From NCBI RefSeq assembly GCF_002849695.1, contig NZ_CP018937.1, forward strand, positions 2,046,001 through 2,110,000: a DNA stretch of 64,000 nucleotides. Direction: 5' to 3'. How positions within the stretch are numbered: the first letter of the stretch is position 1; every line of letters starts with the position of its first letter. Below the pieces are notes generated by a model. The model did not search any database and was not told the origin of the DNA. It saw only the letters and a list, made by a program, of their open reading frames with translations. This document shows, in pieces, positions 9,612 through 17,119 of this stretch. The position numbers and the translations under genes are program-made. The stretch is from Bacteroides fragilis. GTDB lineage: Bacteria > Bacteroidota > Bacteroidia > Bacteroidales > Bacteroidaceae.

Positions 9612-9643
9612 CAAACTTAGTGAAAATATTCGGGGGGGACAAG
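9612..9643 (-). promoter_or_regulatory. Promoter of the cbiP-cobD-cbiB operon
   Basis: Minus strand: -33 CTTG (9643-9640), 20-bp spacer, -7 TAAGTTTG (9619-9612). It lies 27 nt upstream of the cbiP ATG. The pattern fits the Bacteroides consensus with one mismatch in the -33 box. Confidence 0.6.
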
Positions 9644-10011
9644 TAGTATATCAATGACTTTTTGATAGATTCTCCCATATATGCACCCAAGGTAATGGAA
9701 AGTGGAACCATGCTTAGTCCCTCGTAGCTGCTGACGCGATAGCCCACTGCTATGATTACATCCAAGTTATACATCGGAGCACACCCGTTTCATCCCATTG
9801 GTCCGATGGAATTCTAATTTTTCGAACTGCTTCGGACAAATGGATTTCGCCACTCTCATCAATCTGCTTCAAGTGGTAGTTGATAGTCGAAACCGTAGTG
9901 CCATAGTTCTGCCATCCTCTTTTGCGATAACCAGAAGGTATCGTGATTAAAAAGCACCGTAGCATTCACTTTGCCTACTCCTGAGCGGTAAATCAAGACA
10001 TTCGACTCCAT
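9640..10011 (-). pseudogene. RhuM-family protein remnant, frameshifted and truncated
   Basis: Translated pieces in three successive minus-strand frames line up with the start of RhuM-type virulence proteins. They are MESNVLIYRSGVGKVNATVL...WLSQKRMAEL (from 10011), then TTVSTINYHLKQIDESGEI...AVRKIRIPSDQWDETG (to about 9785), then YNLDVIIAVGYRVSS (to about 9725). After that the similarity ends and the frame closes near the cbiP promoter. At least two frameshifts and loss of the C-terminal two thirds make it non-functional. RhuM genes are typical of mobile islands, so this is probably scar tissue of an old insertion. Confidence 0.75.
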
Positions 10012-10237
10012 ACCTTTTACAAGTTCTGAAGCTGAAAGCCGACCACCGAAATATTCAATGCCCGGCTGTTTCATGGGCTTACGCTTATCAGCATTGGTTG
10101 CAATAGTCAAGCAAATAGCTCATCAATATCATGCCTTTTTCTTCCATATAAAATAACCAATGCATAGGGTCGTATGAAGGAAGCGATATACCCATACAAA
10201 ATGCCTGATACATTTACTGTAATATATCCAAACTCAA

Positions 10238-10310
10238 CTTTCTTGTCACATTCTTTGCTATCCCCACAAGATTCTTTATCTTTGTCACTTGAAAGCCAAA
10301 GAGAAATACA
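10238..10310 (+). promoter_or_regulatory. Promoter/leader copy A upstream of the regulator gene
   Basis: -33 TTTG (10254-10257), 19-bp spacer, -7 TATCTTTG (10277-10284), a perfect Bacteroides promoter. The surrounding ~70 bp are repeated almost exactly at 10744-10820 (copy B). Confidence 0.65.
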
Positions 10311-10401
10311 GCTCATTGAAACAATTTTGCAGACGAAGAAAGTCCCAAATTAATTTAATGCAAAAACTGAATATCAATGAATCTGTTTCATACGTACGAC
10401 G

Positions 10402-10552
10402 TAGGGTCGGGCATGTGAACATATTTATTATATACAGGGGTATTGGTACTACCTTTCGTCTGGATAAATATGAACTCAGCGTCCGACCTCTTATGTATAC
10501 CTTATACATAAGAAGTCGAGCGTTCATAATAATGACAGGCCAATCAAAAAGG
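10402..10552. repeat. Hairpin unit 1 of three
   Basis: About 150-bp unit. Outer arms GTCGGGC...GTCCGAC with GAACATATTTA opposite TAAATATGAAC enclose an inner GGTATTGGTACTACC palindrome. It is followed by a perfect 11-bp inverted repeat TCTTATGTATA/TATACATAAGA with a 3-nt loop (10489-10513). Units 2 and 3 repeat the same layout with compensating differences in the outer arms. Confidence 0.8.
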
Positions 10553-10702
10553 TAGTCGAGCGTTTGAACATATTTATTAAGTTCAAAGGTATTGGTAGTA
10601 CCTTTCATCCGATAAATATGAACTCAGCACTCGACTTCTTATATATAAAGGTATACATCAAGATATAAGCGTTTATAATAATCAGAAAAGCATAAACAGA
10701 CC
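10553..10702. repeat. Hairpin unit 2 of three
   Basis: Same layout as unit 1: AGTCGAGCG...CACTCGACT outer arms, GAACATATTTA/TAAATATGAAC, and inner AGGTATTGGTAGTACCT. The tail (TTCTTATATATAAAGGTATAC, then TTATAATAATCAGAAA) resembles the other two tails. Confidence 0.75.
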
Positions 10703-10743
10703 TTATTGACTAGCAACCTGCCTCACTGAGGTATGTCCTTCCC

Positions 10744-10820
10744 AAACTTTCTTGTCACATTCTTTGCTATTCCCACAAGATTCTTTATCTTTGTCACTTG
10801 AAAGCCGAAGAGAAATGCGG
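10744..10820 (+). promoter_or_regulatory. Promoter/leader copy B upstream of the regulator gene
   Basis: -33 TTTG (10763-10766), 19-bp spacer, -7 TATCTTTG (10786-10793). Near-identical to copy A at 10238-10310, 509 bp upstream, and followed by hairpin unit 3 and the regulator gene. Confidence 0.65.
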
Positions 10821-10915
10821 CATATTGAAACGTTTTTTGCGGAAAGAAAAGTACCAAATTTAATTAATGCATAAAAACAAGAACTTCAATAAATCAGTTT
10901 CATACGTGCGACGTA

Positions 10916-11067
10916 GGGTCGGGCGTGTGAACATATTTATGAAGTTCTAGGTATTGGTACTACCTCTTTCCGCGTAAATATGAACTCAGCGCCCGACTTC
11001 TTATATATTAAGGTATACATAAGGATGTGGACGTTCATAATAATCAGAAAGGTATGAACAGACCAAT
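10916..11067. repeat. Hairpin unit 3 of three
   Basis: Closest unit to the regulator gene: GTCGGGCG...CGCCCGAC arms, GAACATATTTA/TAAATATGAAC, inner AGGTATTGGTACTACCT. The tail with GTATACATAAGGATGTGGAC ends 27 nt before the gene's ATG. It lies downstream of promoter copy B and so would be in the mRNA leader. Confidence 0.8.
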
Positions 11068-11093
11068 CAAAGAAGTAACAAGGAGGGGCAGGC

Positions 11094-11885
11094 ATGGCTA
11101 ACTGGATAACCCTCAAACAACTGTCGGAGAAACGCGGTATTGCCGAATCCGACCTCCGCACATGGGCAAACTTGGGATATATCGCTTCATCGAGGATAGA
11201 GAACGTCCTAATGATTGATGACGAAAGCCTGACCCAATATCTTGATGTTCACCAGACCAAAGATTTAGGTGAGAATTATCTGGAAAAGATCATCAAAGAA
11301 AAGGAACTGGAACGTGAAGTACTCCTCTCACAATGTGACGACGAACTATTTCTATTGAAAACCCAGAAACTACACCAACCGCTTTTCCATATCCTCATTC
11401 AGGAACTCGGTCAGTTGATTACGGACGATCACGAACGGGAAATATTCCTTTCCGTCTCCAGTGGCGAACCCATCGCACGGGTGGCGAAACGTAACAAAAT
11501 GACGTATGCACGAGTGGCGACTAACTATAGTTCCATCCTCCGGACTCTGGGCGAACATAAGGGGCGAATCGCCACATTTCGCAGTCGGACGATGGAACTG
11601 ATGTTCGATAAATGCAATACGGTCACACCCGTAAATACTCCCCTATCAAACCTTGTCGGCGCGCATGCCTATAATGTTTTATATGGAGAGATGGGATTCA
11701 GGACAGTACGCGACCTTCTGCAATACACCACCCAGAACGGATGGCAAAGCCTGAGACGCTTCAAGGGCATGGGGCTGGTTACGTATAAGAGTGTGATGAA
11801 CGCACTAAGGGATGCCAACTTCATCATTGTCCGCAAAGACGGAAACATCGAGCTGTCACCAGAGATCGCTGCGCTGGTAATATAA
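11094..11885 (+). CDS. Putative multi-domain DNA-binding regulator (MerR-like + sigma-region-4-like + alpha-CTD-like)
   Basis: 263 residues, not a family I can name. Residues 1-50 (ITLKQLSEKRGIAESDLRTW, then ANLGYI...VLMIDDESLTQYL) look like an excisionase/MerR helix-turn-helix. The middle (about 100-150: HEREIFLSVSSGEPIARVAK, then NKMTYARVATNYSSIL) resembles a sigma-70 region 4 helix-turn-helix. The end (about 185-245: VRDLLQYTTQNGWQSLRRFK, then GMGLVTYKSVMNAL) resembles the helix-hairpin-helix of the RNA polymerase alpha C-terminal domain. A strong Shine-Dalgarno (AAGGAGG at 11080-11086, 7 nt before ATG) is unusual for Bacteroides and suggests a transferred gene. Two promoter copies and three hairpins lie upstream. 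The regulatory role is inferred. Confidence 0.7.
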   Translation: MANWITLKQLSEKRGIAESDLRTWANLGYIASSRIENVLMIDDESLTQYLDVHQTKDLGENYLEKIIKEKELEREVLLSQCDDELFLLKTQKLHQPLFHILIQELGQLITDDHEREIFLSVSSGEPIARVAKRNKMTYARVATNYSSILRTLGEHKGRIATFRSRTMELMFDKCNTVTPVNTPLSNLVGAHAYNVLYGEMGFRTVRDLLQYTTQNGWQSLRRFKGMGLVTYKSVMNALRDANFIIVRKDGNIELSPEIAALVI

Positions 11886-12586
11886 AAAAGATAGAACCGA
11901 GTATCCCGAAGGGAATTGAGCCAGACACAAAGTACCCTTTTATCAAAATGATAATCCAAACGCTTCAGATTCGCTTTTTCCCGTACAAAGTACCAAGGAT
12001 GGGCAAAAATCGCCGTATTTTCGCATCAAGAGAATACCGTTGGAAACCAATACATCAATTACGAGAACAAAAGGATACCTATTTTGCATTATCGTTTAAC
12101 AACAGAAACAAAAACCAATAAAATATCATATTCTTATCAATCATCAACCTATCACTCTACGAAAGCAACCAGAGAAATAGGACCACTGTTTTCACTCCCA
12201 AACAAGAACAATATATGTAATGGAAGAAAACATATAGAGATATTGGGCAAAACTCTTATTCATTTTTGAAAAACGCAACCGTCTTTCGGAGCAAATGCTT
12301 ACTTCTTTTAGTCGAAATGCCGGCTCTTCAAAGTGAAAACGCCGGCTCTTCCTCCTCCCAAGCCCGGCTTTCCGGGCGAAGAAGCGGAAAGTTCCGGGAC
12401 ATTCTCTCCTATATGGGCAAGAAGATGAAAAGGGATAGTTAGCGGAAAAGGCCATTAGCCGTCTTTTTGATTCCGAAAACGTTTTATAGACATCAATTAG
12501 GCAAATGAAATTAATTCTGAACGGAACCTTATTCGCTATCAATTAATTTATTATCTTTGTATTCATACCAAAAAACAAGACGCATT
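11886..12586. other. Gene-free stretch with short GC-rich repeats
   Basis: No credible gene; a 116-codon minus frame (12542-12192) has no recognisable features. Two copies of GCCGGCTCTTC (about 12320-12350) and a hairpin GCCCGG-CTTT-CCGGGC (12362-12377) stand out in otherwise AT-rich DNA. A -7 box TATCTTTG (12552-12559) serves the next gene. Confidence 0.5.
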
Positions 12587-12934
12587 ATGAAGGAGTCTAA
12601 AAAATACAAGCAACAAGAAGAGGAAACAACCAAAGTATCCGAACCGGTAGTAGCTTACAATAGTATGGCTTATCTTGAATTGGAAGCAGAGAAAGCAGAA
12701 TTGATCCGGACTATTGCCAATATAGACAGTAAAGAGATCATCGACAAAGTGAAGCAGAAACTTCACGATGTGCTCGGTTTGAGAGAGAAAACTGCTGTTA
12801 AGAAAGCAGCTCCCTGCCAGCTCACAGAAGATGAAATTAAAGAAGAAATAGAACAAGCAATAGATGAAATACAACAAGGACAAATCATCAGCAGCCAAGA
12901 AATGCACACTACTTTTAAACACTATCTATTATGA
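12587..12934 (+). CDS. Putative antitoxin of a ParE/RelE-type module
   Basis: 115 residues, strongly charged (K/E rich), with a predicted helical N-terminal half (VAYNSMAYLELEAEKAELIR) and an acidic C-terminal tail (DEIKEEIEQAIDEIQQGQ). No classical helix-turn-helix is visible. It overlaps the downstream toxin gene by 4 nt (ATGA), the usual antitoxin-first arrangement, which is the main reason for the call. The ATG at 12587 follows the -7 box TATCTTTG at 12552-12559; an in-frame TTG at 12557 overlaps that box and is unlikely to be the start. Confidence 0.75.
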   Translation: MKESKKYKQQEEETTKVSEPVVAYNSMAYLELEAEKAELIRTIANIDSKEIIDKVKQKLHDVLGLREKTAVKKAAPCQLTEDEIKEEIEQAIDEIQQGQIISSQEMHTTFKHYLL

Positions 12935-13254
12935 TGAAGATAGCATGGACAATTCAAGCACAAAGAAGGGTTATTGAAATTTTAGAATACAGCCAACAAG
13001 AGTTTGGTAACAAAGCAACCGATCGCCTGGCAAGAACCATTGAACAAAAAACATTGCAACTAATCAATAACCCATTCCGAGGACCTGTAGAACTGATACT
13101 TGCCAAAGAGAAAAAGATTAGCTGCCGATACTTACTCGTAAATCCTTATAAAATTATATATTATGTAGATGAAAAGGAAGAAAGCATATACATCGTAACT
13201 TTGTTCCATACTCACCAACATCCTTCAAAGTTGGACAAAGAAGTCGAATTATAA
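12931..13254 (+). CDS. ParE/RelE-superfamily toxin
   Basis: 107 residues with the small toxin fold pattern. The N-terminal IAWTIQAQRRVIEILEYSQQ is followed by a helical region (ATDRLARTIEQKTLQLINNP), a basic strand (KEKKISCRYLLVNPYKIIYY) and a terminal strand (ESIYIVTLFHTHQHPSKL). Members either poison gyrase (ParE) or cleave mRNA (RelE); the sequence alone does not decide. It is translationally coupled to the antitoxin gene by a 4-nt overlap and sits at the edge of an island with other mobile traces. Confidence 0.85.
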   Translation: MMKIAWTIQAQRRVIEILEYSQQEFGNKATDRLARTIEQKTLQLINNPFRGPVELILAKEKKISCRYLLVNPYKIIYYVDEKEESIYIVTLFHTHQHPSKLDKEVEL

Positions 13255-13269
13255 AGACGGCATTCCCTT

Positions 13270-13277
13270 ACATTTTC
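13270..13277 (+). promoter_or_regulatory. -7 promoter box for the export cassette
   Basis: TACATTTT matches the TAnnTTTG consensus at all but the last base. The transcript would begin near 13283, just before the inverted repeat at 13296-13336. Confidence 0.4.
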
Positions 13278-13295
13278 TGAACAAACCTCCCCCCT

Positions 13296-13336
13296 CGTCT
13301 GTTACAAGGACTCATAAACCTAAACCGTAACAGACG
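13296..13336. promoter_or_regulatory. Perfect inverted repeat abutting the tolC-like start codon
   Basis: Arms CGTCTGTTAC (13296-13305) and GTAACAGACG (13327-13336) are perfectly complementary, with a 21-nt spacer, and end one base before the ATG at 13338. It could be a dimeric repressor site or an RNA hairpin hiding the ribosome entry site. Confidence 0.7.
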
Positions 13337-13337
13337 T

Positions 13338-14786
13338 ATGGAAAAAAAGAAAATACCTGTCGCGCTGATGATAGCGGCAGGAATACTCTTATACAGCAAC
13401 ACCGTTCTGGCGCAAAGCCTCCCTCCCACGCGGGAAACTTCGCAGCAGCAACTCAGCTTTGATGAAGCGTTGCAACTGCTGCACAAGGGCAACCAAAGCC
13501 TCAAGATAGCCGACAAAGGTATCGACATAGCCCGTGCCGAACGGGGAAAGCTCAATGCCTTCTGGATGCCCAGCCTGCAATCGACGGGCGCATTTGTGCA
13601 CCTTTCCGAAAAGATCGAAGTGAAACAACCCCTTTCCCAGTTCACCGATCCGGCCAAAGACTTTGTACATACCATCCTGCCGGATGATAAGATCATATCG
13701 TCCATACTCGACCAGATTGGTACGAACACACTTATTTTCCCGTTGGCGCCGCGTAACCTGACCACTGTAGACCTCACCGCCGAATGGGTGCTCTTTGCCG
13801 GAGGCAAACGTATTCATGCCACCAAGATAGGCAACACAATGATAGACCTCGCCCGTGAAAACCGGGCACAGGTAGATGCCACGCAGCGCACGCTGCTTGC
13901 CGAAAGCTATTACGGCCTGCGCCTGGCGCAGGAAGTGGTCAGTGTCCGCCGGGAATCGTACCAGGCACTGAAGCTCCATTACGAGAATGCGTTAAAGCTG
14001 GAGGCCACCGGCATGATAGACAAGGCGGCACGCCTCTTTGCCCAAGTCAACATGGACGAGGCACTGCGCGAGCTGGAAGCCGCCCGCAAGGAAGAGGCCG
14101 TGGTGCAACGTACGTTGAAAACCCTGCTCAATCTGGAAACAAGCGGAGACATCACACCTTCCTCTCCCCTGTTTATCAACGATACCCTACCTCCCAAGAT
14201 GGAGTTTTTGCAGGTGGTAGGCATCAGCAACTACCTGCTCAACCAACTGAACCTTCAGGAACACATGGCCAAGCAACAGGTCCGGATAGACCAGAGCGGC
14301 TATCTGCCCAATATCGCCCTCTTCGGTAAGCAGACGCTTTACTCTCATGGCATACAAAGCAATCTGCTGCCTCGCACCATGGTCGGCATAGGTTTCACCT
14401 GGAACCTTTTCGACGGACTGGAACGGGAGAAGCGGATCCGGCAATCGCGCCTGACCCAACAGACTCTCGCATTGGGGCAGGAGAAAGCACGTGACGATCT
14501 TTCCGTCGGAGTGGACAAACTGTACACCGGTCTGCAAAAGGCGCTCGACAACGTGCGGGCACTGAACACTACCATCGAATTGAGCGAAGAATTGGTGCGG
14601 ATGCGGAAAAAAGCCTTCGCCGAGGGAATGGCAACTTCAACAGAAGTAGTAGACGCAGAAACTCTGCTATCGAAAACAAAGGTGGCCAGACTGGCAGCCT
14701 ACTACGAGTATGACGTAACCCTGATGAATCTGCTGGCACTCTGCGGCATACCGGAACAATACTCGAACCTGCAAAATAATCAATAA
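13338..14786 (+). CDS. TolC-family outer membrane efflux protein
   Basis: Forms the outer membrane channel of an export system. The 482-residue protein starts with a signal peptide (VALMIAAGILLYSNTVLAQS). The two internally similar OEP repeats of long helices follow (LSFDEALQLLHKGNQSLKIA; later QSGYLPNIALFGKQTLYSHG, then GIGFTWNLFDG and KTKVARLAAYYEYDVTLMNL). It is the first gene of a four-gene cassette with a membrane fusion protein (15-nt gap) and two ABC-2 permeases. A perfect inverted repeat precedes its start codon. Confidence 0.93.
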   Translation: MEKKKIPVALMIAAGILLYSNTVLAQSLPPTRETSQQQLSFDEALQLLHKGNQSLKIADKGIDIARAERGKLNAFWMPSLQSTGAFVHLSEKIEVKQPLSQFTDPAKDFVHTILPDDKIISSILDQIGTNTLIFPLAPRNLTTVDLTAEWVLFAGGKRIHATKIGNTMIDLARENRAQVDATQRTLLAESYYGLRLAQEVVSVRRESYQALKLHYENALKLEATGMIDKAARLFAQVNMDEALRELEAARKEEAVVQRTLKTLLNLETSGDITPSSPLFINDTLPPKMEFLQVVGISNYLLNQLNLQEHMAKQQVRIDQSGYLPNIALFGKQTLYSHGIQSNLLPRTMVGIGFTWNLFDGLEREKRIRQSRLTQQTLALGQEKARDDLSVGVDKLYTGLQKALDNVRALNTTIELSEELVRMRKKAFAEGMATSTEVVDAETLLSKTKVARLAAYYEYDVTLMNLLALCGIPEQYSNLQNNQ

Positions 14787-14801
14787 AACAATAATAAAGA
14801 G

Positions 14802-15800
14802 ATGGAGAAGTCAGAATCTAAAAAAGGCAGAACCTTAAGCATCGCCTTCATCGCCGTACTTGTGGCAGTAGCCTTGTTCACTGCCATCGGAATGATTGCC
14901 ATGCGCCGCCAGCCCCTGATCCTGCAAGGTCAGGCCGAAGCAACCGAAATCCGTATCAGCGGCAAACTGCCGGGACGCATCGACACCTTCCTGGTGGACG
15001 AAGGCGAGTGGGTGAAACAGGGTGATACGCTGGTGGTCATCAACAGTCCCACCGTAGAGGCGAAATACCGCCAGGTGGACGCATTAAAGCAAGTGGCTGT
15101 AGAGCAAAACAAGAAGATAGATGCCGGAACCCGCCGGCAAATCATAGCTACGGCGCAGCAACTGTGGAACAAAACCCAGAGTGACCTGGCACTGGCACAG
15201 ACAACGTATAACCGCATCCTCACCTTATACAAGGACAGCGTGGTCACCTCTCAACGCAAGGACGAGGTAGAAGCCATGTATAAAGCGGCTCAGGCAGCCG
15301 AGCGTGCGGCCTACGAACAATACCAGATGGCAGTGGACGGGGCGCAGAGTGAAGATAAAGCTTCGGCCCGCTCCATGGTAAACGCGGCCAACAGCACGGT
15401 CGATGAAGTTTCATCACTGCTGGTGGATGCCCGCCTGATTGCGCCGGAAGACGGGCAGATAGCAACTATCTTCCCCAAACGGGGCGAACTTGTGGCACCG
15501 GGCACTCCGATCATGAATCTGGTAGTGATGGACGACGTGCATGTCGTTCTCAATGTAAGGGAGGACCTGATGCCAAACTTCCGCATGGGAGGTACATTCA
15601 TTGGAGACGTGCCGGCCCTCGCCGAAAAGGGAATCGAGTTTAAAATCTACTATATCAGTCCGCTGGGGAGTTTTGCCACCTGGAAGTCGACCAAACAAAC
15701 AGGAAGCTACGACTTACGGACTTTCGAGATCCACGCCCGCCCTACCCGGAAAGTGGAAGGATTGCGTCCGGGGATGTCGGTATTGGTGGAGATCAAATAG
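14802..15800 (+). CDS. HlyD-family periplasmic adaptor (membrane fusion protein)
   Basis: 332 residues: one N-terminal transmembrane anchor (LSIAFIAVLVAVALFTAIGM) and a biotinyl-lipoyl-like half (ITGKLPG-like ISGKLPGRIDTFLVDEGEWV, residues ~50-70). Then comes a long alpha-hairpin (about 85-200, rich in K/A/Q), the second lipoyl half (LIAPEDGQIATIFPKRGELV) and a beta-barrel domain. It bridges the TolC-like channel and the inner membrane permeases. Repeat R2 begins 18 nt after the stop. Confidence 0.94.
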   Translation: MEKSESKKGRTLSIAFIAVLVAVALFTAIGMIAMRRQPLILQGQAEATEIRISGKLPGRIDTFLVDEGEWVKQGDTLVVINSPTVEAKYRQVDALKQVAVEQNKKIDAGTRRQIIATAQQLWNKTQSDLALAQTTYNRILTLYKDSVVTSQRKDEVEAMYKAAQAAERAAYEQYQMAVDGAQSEDKASARSMVNAANSTVDEVSSLLVDARLIAPEDGQIATIFPKRGELVAPGTPIMNLVVMDDVHVVLNVREDLMPNFRMGGTFIGDVPALAEKGIEFKIYYISPLGSFATWKSTKQTGSYDLRTFEIHARPTRKVEGLRPGMSVLVEIK

Positions 15801-15817
15801 AGAATAGAAATGAATAC

Positions 15818-15926
15818 GATTCACCACAGAGGACACAGAGGGCACAGAGTTTAAATTTTCTGTTTATAGAATATTAAAGAGAAAAATATATTTTCTCTGT
15901 GCCCTCTGTGTCCTCTGTGGTGAATC
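15818..15926. repeat. Palindromic element R2
   Basis: Perfect 32-bp arms at 15818-15849 and 15895-15926 (outer GATTCACCACAGAGGACACA, inner GAGGGCACAGAG) around a 45-nt spacer containing GTTTATA and TTAAAGAGA. Starts 18 nt after the hlyD-like stop, within the export operon. Confidence 0.93.
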
Positions 15927-15946
15927 AAACTCAAAAACCAATCATT

Positions 15947-17119
15947 ATGCAACAATCCCCTATCACCCGTGTCGTACAACGTGAGTGGCGACGGATGACC
16001 TCACGGCGCCTTTACTTCGGCGTCTGCCTGGTGCTTCCGCTATTCACGCTTTTCTTCATGGCTACCATATTCGGCAACGGACAGATGGAGAACATCCCCA
16101 TCGGCATTGTCGACCAAGACAATACGGCCACCTCGAGGGATATTACCCGGCGGATGTCTGCCGTACCCACCTTCCGGGTGGTTCGTCACTTCGTCGACGA
16201 AGCCGAAGCACGCAAAGCGGTACAGCAGAAAGAAATATATGGTTACCTTTCCATTCCTCCACGCTTTGAGCAAGATATGATATCGGAACAGGACGCTACG
16301 CTGAATTATTATTATCACTATGCACTGCTCTCGGTGGGAGGCGAGCTGATGGCCGCCTTCGAAAGCTCGCTTGCTCCCGTAGCCCTCTCACCTATCGTGA
16401 TGAAGGCCGTGGCACTGGGCGTAAACGAACAGCAGATAGAAACCTTCCTGCTCCCCGTACAAGCCAACAATCACCCGATTTACAATCCATCGCTGGACTA
16501 CTCGGTCTACTTGAGCCAGCCCTTCTTTTTCGTACTCTTCCAGGTGCTGGTACTGCTTATCACGGTATATGCGGTGGGGAGCGAAATCAAGTTCCGTACG
16601 GCCGGCGAATGGTTACAGGCGGCCGGGGGTGACATCACGATAGCCGTTATCGGCAAGTTGCTGCCTTATACACTTATTTTCAGCCTGATCGGCATACTGG
16701 GCAACTTTGTCATGTTCGGCATCCTGCACATACCTTTTCAAGGGAGCTGGTTGCTACTCAATGGAATGACGGTACTTTTCATTATCGCCACCCAGGCACT
16801 GGCTCTGTTCATCTTCTCCCTGTTTCCTGCCGTGGCAATCATCATCAGTATCGTATCCATGGTCGGATCGCTGGGGGCTACCTTGTCCGGCGTCACCTTT
16901 CCGGTACTCAACATGTATCCGTTGGTGCGAGACGCCTCTTATCTGTTCCCCGTGCGCCATTACACCGAGATTACACAAACCATGCTCTACTATGGTGGCG
17001 GATTCATCCACCTATGGCCTTCGGCAGTGATACTTTGTATCTTCCCGCTATTGGCATTGGCGATGCTCCCCCACCTCAGACGAGCCATAATCAGTCGTAA
17101 ATATGAAAATATCCGGTAA
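15947..17119 (+). CDS. ABC-2 type transporter permease (YhhJ/YbhS-like)
   Basis: 390 residues: an N-terminal membrane segment (FGVCLVLPLFTLFFMATIFG), a large periplasmic domain (about 60-230, starting IPIGIVDQDNTATSRDITRR), and five C-terminal membrane segments typical of ABC2_membrane_3 proteins. The start at 15947 (MQQSPITRVV) is chosen because the longer frame from 15899 begins inside repeat R2. It overlaps the next permease gene by 17 nt. No ATPase gene is present in the cassette, so the energy subunit must be encoded elsewhere or these permeases work differently. Confidence 0.92.
   Translation: MQQSPITRVVQREWRRMTSRRLYFGVCLVLPLFTLFFMATIFGNGQMENIPIGIVDQDNTATSRDITRRMSAVPTFRVVRHFVDEAEARKAVQQKEIYGYLSIPPRFEQDMISEQDATLNYYYHYALLSVGGELMAAFESSLAPVALSPIVMKAVALGVNEQQIETFLLPVQANNHPIYNPSLDYSVYLSQPFFFVLFQVLVLLITVYAVGSEIKFRTAGEWLQAAGGDITIAVIGKLLPYTLIFSLIGILGNFVMFGILHIPFQGSWLLLNGMTVLFIIATQALALFIFSLFPAVAIIISIVSMVGSLGATLSGVTFPVLNMYPLVRDASYLFPVRHYTEITQTMLYYGGGFIHLWPSAVILCIFPLLALAMLPHLRRAIISRKYENIR

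Noticed and set aside
10389..10405. ACGTACG near hairpin unit 1 as an Mpi-type invertible promoter site
   Set aside because: Only one orientation is present and the match to the Mpi inverted repeat is partial; no facing copy encloses the promoters.
12192..12542. 116-codon minus-strand frame in the gene-free stretch
   Set aside because: Basic, low-complexity translation with no start signal or family resemblance; it covers GC-rich repeats.
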